Source: CAVYXK01 sp963708245
Lineage (GTDB): Bacteria > Pseudomonadota > Alphaproteobacteria > Acetobacterales > Acetobacteraceae
Reading direction: 5' to 3'
DNA length: 64,000 bases
Assembly (NCBI GenBank): GCA_963708245.1
Contig: OY970201.1
Coordinates: 6,882,001-6,946,000 of the forward strand
Shown here piece after piece: positions 37,511-46,478 of the stretch (positions are counted from its first letter, which is position 1; every line of letters begins with the position of its first letter). Made by a program: the position numbers and the translations under genes. Below the pieces are notes generated by a model. It was not told the origin of the DNA. It worked only from the letters and a program-made list of their open reading frames with translations, and made no database searches.

Positions 37511-38296
37511 TCAATGTCCCCGCAGAATCTGCGACAGGAACAGCTTCAGCCGGTCAGTCTGCGGGTTTCCGAACATCGCCGCCGGGGTGCCGCTTTCGAC
37601 GATCTCGCCGCGGTCCATGAACACCACCCGGTCGGCGACTTGCCGGGCGAAGCCCATCTCGTGCGTGACGCAGACCATGGTCATGCCGGATTCCGCCAGC
37701 TCGATCATCACGTCCAGCACTTCCTTGATCATCTCGGGATCGAGCGCCGAGGTCGGCTCGTCGAACAGCATGATCTTCGGCCGCATGCAAAGTGCGCGGG
37801 CGATCGCCACGCGCTGCTGCTGGCCGCCGGAGAGCTGGCCGGGATATTTCTTTGCCTGCTCGGGGATGCGCACGCGGGTGAGGAAACCCATCGCCAGTTC
37901 CTCGGCTTCGGCTTTCGGCATCTTGCGCACCCAGATCGGCGCCAGCGTGCAGTTCTCCAGGATGGTCAGGTGCGGGAACAGGTTGAACGACTGGAACACC
38001 ATGCCGACCTCGCGGCGGATCTGGTCGAGCGCGCGCGTGTCATCCGTCAGTTCGGTGCCATCGACGATGATGCGGCCTTCCTGGTGCGCCTCCAGCCGGT
38101 TGATGCAGCGGATCATGGTGGATTTGCCGGAGCCCGATGGCCCGCAGACCACGACGCGCTCCTTCTCGGCTACCGTCAGCGAGACGTCGCGCAGCACGTG
38201 CAACTGCCCGAACCACTTGTTGACTTTATCCAGGACGATGGCCGCTGGCGCTTTCGCCTCGATCGTCGTGGCAGGCTGGCTCAATGTTGTGCTCAT
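37511..38296 (-). CDS. aapP: Polar amino-acid ABC transporter ATP-binding protein
   Basis: This 261-residue ATPase of the GlnQ/AapP type has Walker A as GPSGSGKST, signature LSGGQQQR and Walker B LFDEPTSALDPE. It powers uptake of polar amino acids with the AapQ/AapM-like permeases encoded directly upstream on this strand. The gene starts 14 bases after the aapM stop. Confidence 0.93.
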   Translation of the reverse strand: MSTTLSQPATTIEAKAPAAIVLDKVNKWFGQLHVLRDVSLTVAEKERVVVCGPSGSGKSTMIRCINRLEAHQEGRIIVDGTELTDDTRALDQIRREVGMVFQSFNLFPHLTILENCTLAPIWVRKMPKAEAEELAMGFLTRVRIPEQAKKYPGQLSGGQQQRVAIARALCMRPKIMLFDEPTSALDPEMIKEVLDVMIELAESGMTMVCVTHEMGFARQVADRVVFMDRGEIVESGTPAAMFGNPQTDRLKLFLSQILRGH

Positions 38297-38310
38297 GGCA
38301 TCAATTCCTG

Positions 38311-39384
38311 TCAGCGGCGGCGGCCGCGGTCAAGCTCGCGTTCCAGCCCATGGCTGTATTTCGACATGGCGAAGCAGAAGGCGAAATAGATCACCGCCAG
38401 CAGCACGTAGATCTCGTTGCCGAAACCCTGCCACGGCGGGTCCGCCACCGTCGTTGTCCCGGCCTTCAGCAGGTCAAAGATGCCGACGATCAGCACCAGC
38501 GAGGTATCCTTGAAGAAGCCAATGAAAGTGTTGACCAATGGCGGGATGACCAGCCGCAGCGCCTGCGGCAGAATGACAAGCGAGGTCTTCTTCCAATAGC
38601 TCAGCCCTAGGGCATCTGCCGCCTCGGCCTGGCCGCGCGGCAGCGCCTGCAGCCCGGCGCGCACCACCTCAGCGAGGTACGCGGCGGCGAACAGGATGAT
38701 GGCCACCTGAGCGCACAGAAGTTTGTCGATGTTCATCCCCTGCGGCATGAACAGCGGGAACATCGTGGTGGCCATGAACAGCAAGCTAATCAGCGGCACG
38801 CCGCGGATCAGCTCCACGTAGACGACGCAGAGCAGCTTGACGGCCGGCATTTCGGTCGAGCGACGGCCGAGGGCGACGAAGACCGCCAGCGGGAAGGCCG
38901 CTGCCAGGCCGAGAGTCGCCAGGATGAGCGTGAGCGGCAGCCCGCCCCATCGGTATTGCGGCACGTAGGGCAGGCCGAACGCGCCACCCCACATCAGGAT
39001 GCCGATCACCACCAGCGTGCCGATCCAGAACAGCGCCAGCTCCTTGCGCCAGAAGCGGCGCATGGCAGAGACGGCATAGAGCAGGATGAACAGCGCGATA
39101 CAGATCGCCGGGCGCCATTGCTGGGCGAATGGGTAGAACGCGAAGAAGATAAAACGATACTTCTCGCGGATCACCGCCCAGCAGGCACCGATCCCCTGCG
39201 CCGCCCTGCAGACCTCGGTGTTCGGACCGTTCGGACCCTGCGGCACGCTCCAGACCGCGTTCACCAGCGCCCAGTCAATGAAACCCCAAGCGGCGCGCAG
39301 AATGACATAGGCCAGCACGAGAGTGATCGCACTTGACCACCAGGTGCCAAACAGGTTGGTCCGTGCCCAGGCTACCGCTCGCAT
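38311..39384 (-). CDS. aapM: General L-amino-acid ABC permease AapM
   Basis: This 357-residue inner-membrane permease has a long N-terminal extension of extra helices typical of AapM. It also carries the HisM-type EAA loop near the C terminus (QALPRGQAEAADALGLSYWKK). It pairs with AapQ in uptake of a broad range of L-amino acids. It begins three bases after the aapQ stop. Confidence 0.92.
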   Translation of the reverse strand: MRAVAWARTNLFGTWWSSAITLVLAYVILRAAWGFIDWALVNAVWSVPQGPNGPNTEVCRAAQGIGACWAVIREKYRFIFFAFYPFAQQWRPAICIALFILLYAVSAMRRFWRKELALFWIGTLVVIGILMWGGAFGLPYVPQYRWGGLPLTLILATLGLAAAFPLAVFVALGRRSTEMPAVKLLCVVYVELIRGVPLISLLFMATTMFPLFMPQGMNIDKLLCAQVAIILFAAAYLAEVVRAGLQALPRGQAEAADALGLSYWKKTSLVILPQALRLVIPPLVNTFIGFFKDTSLVLIVGIFDLLKAGTTTVADPPWQGFGNEIYVLLAVIYFAFCFAMSKYSHGLERELDRGRRR

Positions 39385-39387
39385 CGG

Positions 39388-40599
39388 TCAGCGGGTCCTG
39401 AGCGCAATGCGCGCATTGTACCAGTTCATAAACGCACTGATCGACAGGCTGAAGCAGAGGTAGACCGCCATAATGATGGCAATGCCTTCGATCGCCTGGC
39501 CGGTCTGGTTCAGTGTGGTGTCGGCGATCGAGACGATGTCTTGGAAGCCGATGGCGACCGCGAGCGAGCTGTTCTTGATCAGGTTCAGGTACTGGCTCGC
39601 TAGCGGCGGGATGATCACGCGCAGCGCTTGGGGCAGCACGATGCGCCGCAGCACGAGGCCGCGATGCAGGCCAAGTGCGCCGCCCGCCTCCCATTGTCCG
39701 TGCGGCACCGCGAGAATGCCGGAACGAACGATCTCGGCAATGTAGGTCGCTGTATAGACCACCAGCCCGATCAGCAGTGCGGCATATTCAGGTGTGACGG
39801 TAGCGCCGCCCTGGAAGTTGAAGCCGTGCAGTACCGGCAGGTCGAGCCGAAATGGGGCGCCCATCAGCGCCCAGACAGCGACCGGCAACCCGATCATCAG
39901 CAGTACCCCCGCGGGCCAGACCAGCGGCCGCCTGCCGGTCGCCGCCTGCCGGCGGTCGGCGAATCGCGACCACAACGCCGTCAGGGCACTCCCGACGATA
40001 AGTGCGAGCAGGGCCAGCCAGTGTGCCGTGGCCCAGTCGATCACCGGCAGCTTGATGCCGCGATTCGACAGGAACACCCCGCCGATCGGATGAAACGCCC
40101 GGCGCGGCGCCGGCAACGCTTGCAATAGCCCGTACCAGAAGAAGAGTTGCAAAAGCAGCGGAATGTCGCGGACGAATTCCACGTAAACCGCCGTGATCTT
40201 CGCCAGTAGCCAGTTGGAAGACAGCCTGCCGATGCCGACGAAGGTGCCGAGAAGGGTGGCGAGCACGATGCCGACCACGGCAACTCGGATCGTGTTCAAG
40301 ATGCCGATCAGCAGCGCACGGCCGTAAGTGGAAACCGAGGCGGTGTAAGCGATCGGGGTCTCGCCGATCGGGATCGAGGCCGGCTGAAACAGAAAGCCGA
40401 AGCCCGTCGCAATGTGGCGTGCCGCCAAATTGCGATTGGTATTGCCGACCAGAAACCACACCACCACGGCGATGCCACCGAGGATCGCCACCTGCCAAAC
40501 AACATTGCGGACGCGCGGGTCCGACCAGCTCAGCCTTAACTTGCGCCGGGGCGCCGTGCGCGCGCGGGTCAATCGTGGGTCTGCGGTACTGGTGGACAT
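39388..40599 (-). CDS. aapQ: General L-amino-acid ABC permease AapQ
   Basis: This 403-residue inner-membrane permease has the AapQ long form and the EAA loop (AVPHGQWEAGGALGLHRG). The ATG at 40599 (MSTSTADPRLTRARTA) is preferred over 40659. It is the first gene of the aapQMP set. The periplasmic binding protein gene (aapJ), usually first in this operon, is not upstream here; a luciferase-like oxidoreductase gene is. Confidence 0.92.
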   Translation of the reverse strand: MSTSTADPRLTRARTAPRRKLRLSWSDPRVRNVVWQVAILGGIAVVVWFLVGNTNRNLAARHIATGFGFLFQPASIPIGETPIAYTASVSTYGRALLIGILNTIRVAVVGIVLATLLGTFVGIGRLSSNWLLAKITAVYVEFVRDIPLLLQLFFWYGLLQALPAPRRAFHPIGGVFLSNRGIKLPVIDWATAHWLALLALIVGSALTALWSRFADRRQAATGRRPLVWPAGVLLMIGLPVAVWALMGAPFRLDLPVLHGFNFQGGATVTPEYAALLIGLVVYTATYIAEIVRSGILAVPHGQWEAGGALGLHRGLVLRRIVLPQALRVIIPPLASQYLNLIKNSSLAVAIGFQDIVSIADTTLNQTGQAIEGIAIIMAVYLCFSLSISAFMNWYNARIALRTR

Positions 40600-40708
40600 G
40601 CCTGCGTCGCTCTTTGGGTCTCCCCCATCCTGACCGGCATTTGTTGCTCCGGCAAGCAACCATTACTGTCCCGAGCGGCCCAGGGAACCTCATTCCTGCG
40701 CCGGCTCG

Positions 40709-41785
40709 CTACGAACCCCCAGCCGCCCGCATCAACCGCGCCCAGTCCTCGATCGCGCTCTCCTGCCCCGGGACCACCTGGATCGCAAACTGCGTGTAGC
40801 CCGCATCGCGCAGCGCCGCGAGCTGCTTGAGCAACATCGCCGCAGGGCCGGTGAAGGTGGTTCGGCGGATGAGTTCAGCGGTGACGAAAGGTCGCTCCTC
40901 CGGCTTGAGGAACAGCAGATGGCCGCGATGGTTCTGCAGATACCGGGCGTCCGCCGGTTCGAACCGGCGGGCCCGCTCGATATAGCCCGCAACCTCCTGC
41001 CCGACGGTCTCCGGCACGACCGACGTGTTCGGCAGCCCCGCCAGCGCCTGATCGGCCGCACGGTGCAGCAGCACGGCGGCACGTGGGCCGGCCTGGGCCA
41101 GCGCGCGCGGGGAATTGTACGGCTCATCCTCATCCAGCACGCAGCCTAGAGCGAAGGCAGTCGCCGACAGCTCGCGCGGCTCATGCCCGGCGGCGGTCCA
41201 CTCGTGCTGCATCGCCTCGAGTTCGGTAATTCCAGAACCTGGCATGCCGATGAAATTCAACCAACCGGCGCCAAGCTTCGCGGTCAGCGCGCGCGATTTC
41301 GGCCCGTAGGCGGAGACATGCAACCGTATCGTATCGCGGGTATTGATCAGCCCCAGCTCGGGATTCAGGAAGCGAATACGGTGCCGCTGCCCTTCGATTT
41401 CGAATTCAGGGGTCTCCTCGTCGAGCAGTGCCAGGACGACCCGGATATACTCCTCCATATCCCTCAGCTTCATCGCTCCGAGGCCCATGGTGCGCCGGCC
41501 GGTGAAGCCGGTGCCGACGCCAAAATCGATGCGCCCAGGCGCGAGCGCGTTGAGCGACGCAAAGGCGCCAGCCGCGACCGGGGCAATGCGGTTGGACGGG
41601 ATCAGCACGCCGGTGCCAAGCCGGATGCGCGACGTTTTCACCGCTGCGGCGGCCATCGCCACAAAGCAGTCGGCGCATAGCATTTGCGTGTCGTAGAACC
41701 AGGCATGGGTGAAGCCCAGCTCCTCGGCGCGCTGCACCACCTTCCAGGAGTAGGCGGCGCTGCCCAGTGCAATCCCGAATTCCAT
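40709..41785 (-). CDS. LLM-class flavin-dependent oxidoreductase
   Basis: This 358-residue luciferase-like monooxygenase family protein is related to F420/FMN-dependent methylenetetrahydromethanopterin reductase-like enzymes. It begins MEFGIALGSAAYSWKVVQRAEELGF and shows the (beta/alpha)8 family blocks TGVLIPSNRIAPVAAGAFASLNALAPGRIDFGVGTG. Cofactor and substrate are not evident. The IS1202-like element begins 87 bases upstream of its start. Confidence 0.85.
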   Translation of the reverse strand: MEFGIALGSAAYSWKVVQRAEELGFTHAWFYDTQMLCADCFVAMAAAAVKTSRIRLGTGVLIPSNRIAPVAAGAFASLNALAPGRIDFGVGTGFTGRRTMGLGAMKLRDMEEYIRVVLALLDEETPEFEIEGQRHRIRFLNPELGLINTRDTIRLHVSAYGPKSRALTAKLGAGWLNFIGMPGSGITELEAMQHEWTAAGHEPRELSATAFALGCVLDEDEPYNSPRALAQAGPRAAVLLHRAADQALAGLPNTSVVPETVGQEVAGYIERARRFEPADARYLQNHRGHLLFLKPEERPFVTAELIRRTTFTGPAAMLLKQLAALRDAGYTQFAIQVVPGQESAIEDWARLMRAAGGS

Positions 41786-41854
41786 GGCGTCGGTCCTTCC
41801 ATCTGCCTATGCATTCGCCGGCCAGCATAATCCGCTCGGGCGCTGTCGCGAATC

Positions 41855-41871
41855 ATGAGACTCACAATGGC
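41855..41871. repeat. 17-base target-site duplication, left copy
   Basis: ATGAGACTCACAATGGC lies directly outside the left end of the IS and matches 43383-43399 exactly. Confidence 0.9.
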
Positions 41872-42053
41872 TGTCGATAGCTAATTAAGTTGTCCGGTTT
41901 ACGTAGCACATCAGTTGTCCGCTTGTTTCCGGTCCGTTCCCAAGAGGCAGGGACAGAACGGCGGCCGTTCTGGCGGCAGGTCAGGCGGGCCGTTGGCTGG
42001 TGACGGGCGCGTCTTCTTCAACTCATGAAATCAATTTCCTTCTTTTGCTGATG

Positions 42054-42105
42054 CGCCTGTGGAGTTGTGGGCAACGCTCTTCCGTTGCCCACAAATCCAC
42101 AGGCG
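42054..42105. repeat. Strong 23-base hairpin inside the IS
   Basis: Left arm 42054-42076 and right arm 42083-42105 pair at 22 of 23 positions around the six-base loop CTCTTC (mismatch 42064/42095). It lies 19 bases after the transposase stop and inside the element. It could stop readthrough transcription on either strand or be a recombination or host-factor site. Confidence 0.8.
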
Positions 42106-42123
42106 AGCCGGACCCAAGCGCGA

Positions 42124-43317
42124 TCATGCCGCCGCGTCCAACGCCGCCATCCGCAGCGCCCCCTGCGCGTCATAGCGTCCCAGGCAGCGCGGGCCGTGGA
42201 ACACCGCGTGGCTCCCGTCGTGATATTGCCGCACCTTCACCCGTGCCTTCACGAAATGAGCACGCAGCGGCGACGGTGGTATCTGCAGCTTCATCCGTCG
42301 CCACGAAACCGTGTTGTCGCGGTCCACCTGGCGCTCCTCCTGGATACACAGAATTTCCCGCAGATCGACACCAGCAACGGCGACGAAAGCCGATCCCTCC
42401 TGCTCCGCCTTCACCGCAAACTGCGCGTTGTGCGCCGGCAGGTAGCAATCCCGAATGAACCGGTTGGCCTCCGCAACCGTCGTGATCCCAGCCAGCGCCA
42501 GCTCCTTGACCAGGCGATCCTGTAACGTCTGAAACAGCCGCTCCGAACGACCACGGGCCTGCGGTGAGTAGGCCGCAATGTGCTCCACGCCCAAATGCGC
42601 CAGCGCCCGCCCAACCTGTGTCGGCCGCTTCCGGTCAACCGGGCCGCCAGACTCCGGCGTCACGAAGTAGTGGCTGCCCCGATCCGTATAGAGGCTCAGC
42701 GGCAGGCCATGCGCGCCAAACACCTCCAGCAGAGCCTGGAACGTCGATTCCGTGCCTTCCTCCGCTACCAAAAACCCCGAGTAGATCACGTTCGTCGCGT
42801 CGTCCATCGTCACTATCAGGTCCAGCGTCTCCCGCCCCGCCAGCCATTCATGGCGCGACCCATCCTGATGAAGCATCATTCCAGGCAACGGCCGTCGCGG
42901 CCGCTTGCGCCGGTGTGCGCCGCGCCGCGCGGCGCGCTCCAGAAGCCCCTTCGATTGCAGGAACGCCTTGGTCCACGTGTAGCCCCAGCGGAAACCGTGG
43001 CGGCCCACCAAGTGCTCGTGAAAGTGCTTCGCCGTGAACCCGCTGTAACGCATACGATACAGCCGCTCGACCTCCTCCTCCCGGTCGACCGGAACCCGCT
43101 TCCCAGACGTCCGACCAAGCCGCCGGTCCAGAAGACCGGCCGCCCCGCACTCTTCGTAGCGCTGTTGCCAACGACGGAATGTCCGCTCGCTGATCCCAAG
43201 CAGCTCCGCCGCTTCGCACTGGTTGAGTTCGCTCGCTTCATACCGCTCCAGCACGCTCCCGAACTTGATCACTCGCACACCCTGAAGGGCTTCCGACCGG
43301 CGCATCCGGGCTCCCAA
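42124..43317 (-). CDS. IS1202/ISNCY-like integrase-core transposase
   Basis: This 397-residue transposase has an N-terminal helix-turn-helix (CEAAELLGISERTFRRWQQRY) and an rve integrase core. DDE candidates are Asp in MLHQDGSRHEWL, Asp in LYTDRGSHYF and Glu in ARGRSERLFQTLQ. The frame is intact, so the element may be mobile. ISNCY-type elements such as IS1202 use this architecture. Confidence 0.9.
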   Translation of the reverse strand: MGARMRRSEALQGVRVIKFGSVLERYEASELNQCEAAELLGISERTFRRWQQRYEECGAAGLLDRRLGRTSGKRVPVDREEEVERLYRMRYSGFTAKHFHEHLVGRHGFRWGYTWTKAFLQSKGLLERAARRGAHRRKRPRRPLPGMMLHQDGSRHEWLAGRETLDLIVTMDDATNVIYSGFLVAEEGTESTFQALLEVFGAHGLPLSLYTDRGSHYFVTPESGGPVDRKRPTQVGRALAHLGVEHIAAYSPQARGRSERLFQTLQDRLVKELALAGITTVAEANRFIRDCYLPAHNAQFAVKAEQEGSAFVAVAGVDLREILCIQEERQVDRDNTVSWRRMKLQIPPSPLRAHFVKARVKVRQYHDGSHAVFHGPRCLGRYDAQGALRMAALDAAA

Positions 43318-43382
43318 AAGGAACCATCATCACCGGACAGATCGTGCGCTACCTAAACCGGACATACCGTGTGCTACCGACA

Positions 43383-43399
43383 ATGAGACTCACAATGGC
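43383..43399. repeat. 17-base target-site duplication, right copy
   Basis: This copy of ATGAGACTCACAATGGC lies directly outside the right end of the IS and matches 41855-41871 exactly. Confidence 0.9.
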
Positions 43400-43529
43400 T
43401 GGTTGCCGACGCCGCTTGCGTGCATAATGGTGGTTCGCCGCGATGGACGAACCCGCGTGAATACAAAGTGCCCGCACGGCCCTGCTCACGCGCGATCGCG
43501 TCGGCCCGGCGCCTGATCCGTACCTGTCC

Positions 43530-44171
43530 GTGACCTTCCTGACCGATTTCGCCGATGAGGCTGTGGTGTTGCCGCTCGCTCTGGCGGTCGGCTTGGTGCT
43601 GCTGGCGCTCGGCTGGCGGCGCGGCGCCGCGGCCTGGGTGCTGGCGGTGGGCGGCACGCTCGCGGTGATGCTGGTGCTGAAGGTGGCCGGCTGGGCCTGT
43701 GGACCGCCTCTATTGCGCACGCCGAGCGGGCATGCCGCCGCCGCCGCAGTGATCTGTGGCGGGCTGGCGCTGATCGTGGGGCGGCGGGATCGCCCGCACC
43801 GGGTGTTATTCATGGCCGTGCTGGCCGCCGTTGTCGTCGGTGTGTCGCGCCTGTTGCTCGGCGCCCATTCGGTGCCGGAGGTCCTGATCGGCGGAGCCGT
43901 CGGCATTGCCGGTGCGTCGCTGCTGGCGCGGCTGGCCGGCCCGCCACCGCAGGGATTGCGGGCGCGCTGGGTGGCCGCGGTCGTGGTTGTGGTGCTGGTA
44001 CTGTTCCACGGCACACGACTGCCGGCCGAGACGCATATCGGCGGCTTCGCGCTTCGCATCGCGCAGCAGTTTCGGGTCTGTCGCGGTGCCACCGGATGGG
44101 ATCAGGTTGAGCGGGCTCAGGCCCGTCCGTACGTGTCCTCCAGCCGGACGATATCGTCTTCGTTCAGGTAA
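43530..44171 (+). CDS. PAP2-family phosphatase-like membrane protein
   Basis: This 213-residue membrane protein has several helices and the PAP2 phosphatase motifs TPSGHAAAAAV and SRLLLGAHSVPEVLIGG, which carry the catalytic histidines. The first PAP2 motif (KxxxxxxRP) is not clear. It probably removes phosphate from a lipid or sugar-lipid. It starts with GTG. Its last 55 bases overlap the end of manC on the other strand, so the C-terminal tail may be less constrained. Confidence 0.75.
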   Translation: MTFLTDFADEAVVLPLALAVGLVLLALGWRRGAAAWVLAVGGTLAVMLVLKVAGWACGPPLLRTPSGHAAAAAVICGGLALIVGRRDRPHRVLFMAVLAAVVVGVSRLLLGAHSVPEVLIGGAVGIAGASLLARLAGPPPQGLRARWVAAVVVVVLVLFHGTRLPAETHIGGFALRIAQQFRVCRGATGWDQVERAQARPYVSSSRTISSSFR

Positions 44172-45541
44172 GGGCCGGACTGCACCTCGATCAGCGCCAG
44201 TGGAATCTTGCCCGGGTTCTCCAGCCGGTGCACCGCGCCGAGCGGGATATAGGCGCTTTCGTTCTCGTGCAGCAGAAACTGCTCGCCGCCGCGCGTGACC
44301 AGCGCGCTGCCGCTGACCACGACCCAGTGCTCGGCGCGGTGGTAGTGCTTTTGCAATGACAGCTTCTGGCCCGGATTTACAACGATCCGCTTGACCTGAA
44401 AGCGGTCGCCGCGGATCAGCGACTCGTAGAAACCCCAGGGGCGATAGGTGCGGTTGTGTGCGACAGCCTCCGACCGACCTGCTGCCTTCAACCGATCGAC
44501 CAGCTTCTTCACGTCCTGCGCGTAGCCGCGATGAGCCGCCAGCACCGCATCCTCAGTTACAACTACGACCGCGTCCGTGAGGCCGACCACGGCAGCCAAC
44601 ATGCCGTCGCTGCGCACGTAACAATTCTCTGCGTTCTCCAGGATCGCGTCGCCGACCGCGACATTGCCGCGGGCGTCCTGCGGGCCGAGCTGCCAGAGCG
44701 CGGTCCAGCTTCCGACGTCGGACCAGCCGAGATCGGCAGGCACGACGGCGGCGCGCGTCGTGCGCTCTGCAACCGCATAGTCAAGGCTGATCGACGGACA
44801 AGCTGCGAACTCCGCCGCGCCCAGCCGGATGAAGTCTAGATCGGCGCGGCGTGCCGCTACCGCTGCGCGAACGGTTTCCATCACTTCCGGCGCGTGCTTG
44901 GCCATTTCGTCGAGCAAGATGCAAGCCGTGAAGACGAACATGCCGGAATTCCATAGATGCCGGCCGGAGCCGATCAGCTCGGCGGCGGTGGGAGCGTCGG
45001 GCTTCTCCATGAAACGGGCGACGTGGTACGCGTCGGGGATATCGGGCAGCGCTGCGCCGAGCTCGATATAACCATAGCCCGTCTCCGGCGCGTTCGGGCG
45101 CATGCCGAAGGTGACGATGCGGCCGGCCCGCGCAGCGGCGACCGCGGGCTGTAGCAGACGGTGCAGCGCTTCGGTATCGGCGATCGAGGCATCGGCTGCC
45201 ATCATCCATAACACCGTTGCCGGATCGTCCTCGGCCGCCAGCAGCGCCGCCGCGGCAATGGCCGGCGCGCTGTTGCGGCCCACCGGCTCCAGCACGATGC
45301 GCGCACCGGCAATGCCGGCGGCGCGGAGCTGCTCGGCAATCAGAAAGCGGTGCTCGTCGTTGCACACCACCATCGGCGGCGCGAAATCGGGCCCGCTCGC
45401 CCGCAGCGCCGTCTCCTGCAACAAGGAGCGCTCGGAGGTGAGCGGCCACAGTTGCTTGGGGAAGCTCTCGCGCGACACTGGCCAGAGCCGAGTACCGGAG
45501 CCACCGGACAGGATGACTGGAAGGACGCGTTGCTTGGTCAA
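44117..45541 (-). CDS. manC: Mannose-1-phosphate guanylyltransferase / mannose-6-phosphate isomerase
   Basis: This bifunctional 474-residue enzyme makes GDP-mannose for polysaccharides. The N-terminal nucleotidyltransferase domain begins PVILSGGSGTRLWPVSRESF. The C-terminal cupin isomerase domain includes the GDRFQVKRIVVNPGQKLSLQ region, then HRAEHWVVVSG. The start is TTG at 45541, with an AGGGA site about ten bases before it. It is convergent with the PAP2 gene. Confidence 0.92.
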   Translation of the reverse strand: MTKQRVLPVILSGGSGTRLWPVSRESFPKQLWPLTSERSLLQETALRASGPDFAPPMVVCNDEHRFLIAEQLRAAGIAGARIVLEPVGRNSAPAIAAAALLAAEDDPATVLWMMAADASIADTEALHRLLQPAVAAARAGRIVTFGMRPNAPETGYGYIELGAALPDIPDAYHVARFMEKPDAPTAAELIGSGRHLWNSGMFVFTACILLDEMAKHAPEVMETVRAAVAARRADLDFIRLGAAEFAACPSISLDYAVAERTTRAAVVPADLGWSDVGSWTALWQLGPQDARGNVAVGDAILENAENCYVRSDGMLAAVVGLTDAVVVVTEDAVLAAHRGYAQDVKKLVDRLKAAGRSEAVAHNRTYRPWGFYESLIRGDRFQVKRIVVNPGQKLSLQKHYHRAEHWVVVSGSALVTRGGEQFLLHENESAYIPLGAVHRLENPGKIPLALIEVQSGPYLNEDDIVRLEDTYGRA

Positions 45542-45795
45542 GGCGGCTGTTCCCTGCGGGCATGATAGGCTCGAGAAGGCGCCGCGCCGCGAACGATCTC
45601 ACAACACGCCGCGCCGATGAAATCGCTATATGCCACTGTCACTCCCATGTCGAAGAGAACGGGATGGCAGCGGCGCCACGAGCGGGGATGGGGATGAGTC
45701 GGTGCATTAGCTAGAAGGACCAGTCGGCAATAGTAGCGGTGGAGCGGCCCCGGCCAGGGTCAACCCGGCCGCTTCACGCCGGCACCGCGAAATCT

Positions 45796-46164
45796 TTAGT
45801 CATCGCGTTGCAGATGGATGCGAACTCGACCGGGCTCCACGATCCATAATGCACCCATTGGCGACCGAATTTCGGCCAGAGCCAGAAAATCCCGGAGACG
45901 ATCCAACAACGACTGTGGCGTAATCCGCCCCCCGAGTTCCAGGATCACAAGTCCAGCACCTTGCTCCGGCGGAAATCTAAGGACCTGACCAAAGTCGTGA
46001 TCCAAAGTGATAAGGACCCGACCTTCGTCGGCGCAAACTTTGAAGACCGTTTCGTCGCGCGCTCCCTGGAGGTTCTGCTCTCTCACCGTCATCATGTCGT
46101 GGCCGGCCGCGACCAGCAGGTCGGCACCTCTCCGACCGATGTTCTCGTCCAGCTTGATCTTCAT
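45796..46164 (-). CDS. DUF5615 PIN-like protein (putative toxin)
   Basis: This 122-residue DUF5615 protein has a PIN-like fold with conserved acids in KLDENIGRRGADLL, DETVFKVCADEGRVLITLDHDF. It is encoded directly after a DUF433 gene, with which it forms a frequent toxin-antitoxin-like pair. Nuclease activity is inferred from the family, not shown. It ends at 45796, and no gene is seen in the 194-base spacer before manC. Confidence 0.85.
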   Translation of the reverse strand: MKIKLDENIGRRGADLLVAAGHDMMTVREQNLQGARDETVFKVCADEGRVLITLDHDFGQVLRFPPEQGAGLVILELGGRITPQSLLDRLRDFLALAEIRSPMGALWIVEPGRVRIHLQRDD

Positions 46165-46407
46165 TCACGCGACGTGGCCGAGCGGGAGCGGCAGAATTCG
46201 CTCGCGCGACATCTCGGCGCCATAGGCGAGAGCCGCCATTATATCCTCATGAGTGAGCTGGGGATATTCGGCTCGCAGTTCCCCTTCGGTCATCCCGCTC
46301 GCCAGGAAATCCAAGACAAGCGCCACCCAGATGCGCGTACCCCTGATGCAAGGCTTCCCGCCGCAGATGGCAGGATCGATGGAAATTCGCTCGACGAGTG
46401 CGTTCAA
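46165..46407 (-). CDS. DUF433 protein (putative antitoxin)
   Basis: This 80-residue DUF433 protein has the family signature RISIDPAICGGKPCIRGTRI, then VALVLDFLASGMTEGEL and YPQLTHEDIMAALAYGA. DUF433 proteins have a helix-turn-helix-like fold and often precede DUF5615 toxins, as here (start of the DUF5615 gene abuts the stop). It probably neutralises the toxin and represses the operon. Confidence 0.85.
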   Translation of the reverse strand: MNALVERISIDPAICGGKPCIRGTRIWVALVLDFLASGMTEGELRAEYPQLTHEDIMAALAYGAEMSRERILPLPLGHVA

Positions 46408-46478
46408 GGCGGTGATCCTTATCCACTCGCTGGCAACATAGCATCAGGACTATCCGAGGTCATTCACACCGCCAGCCT

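Larger units (their letters stand above)
41872..43382 (-). mobile_element. Complete IS1202/ISNCY-like insertion sequence
   Basis: This 1511-base element has ends starting TGTCGATAGC (left) and, read inward, TGTCGGTAGC (right). It is flanked by a perfect 17-base duplication (41855-41871 and 43383-43399). Both ends carry two TGTCCG motifs 25 bases apart (41891 and 41916; complement at 43334 and 43359), probably transposase-binding sites. It carries one integrase-core transposase on the minus strand. Long target duplications and TGT ends fit the IS1202 group of ISNCY, from memory of that family. Confidence 0.9.
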
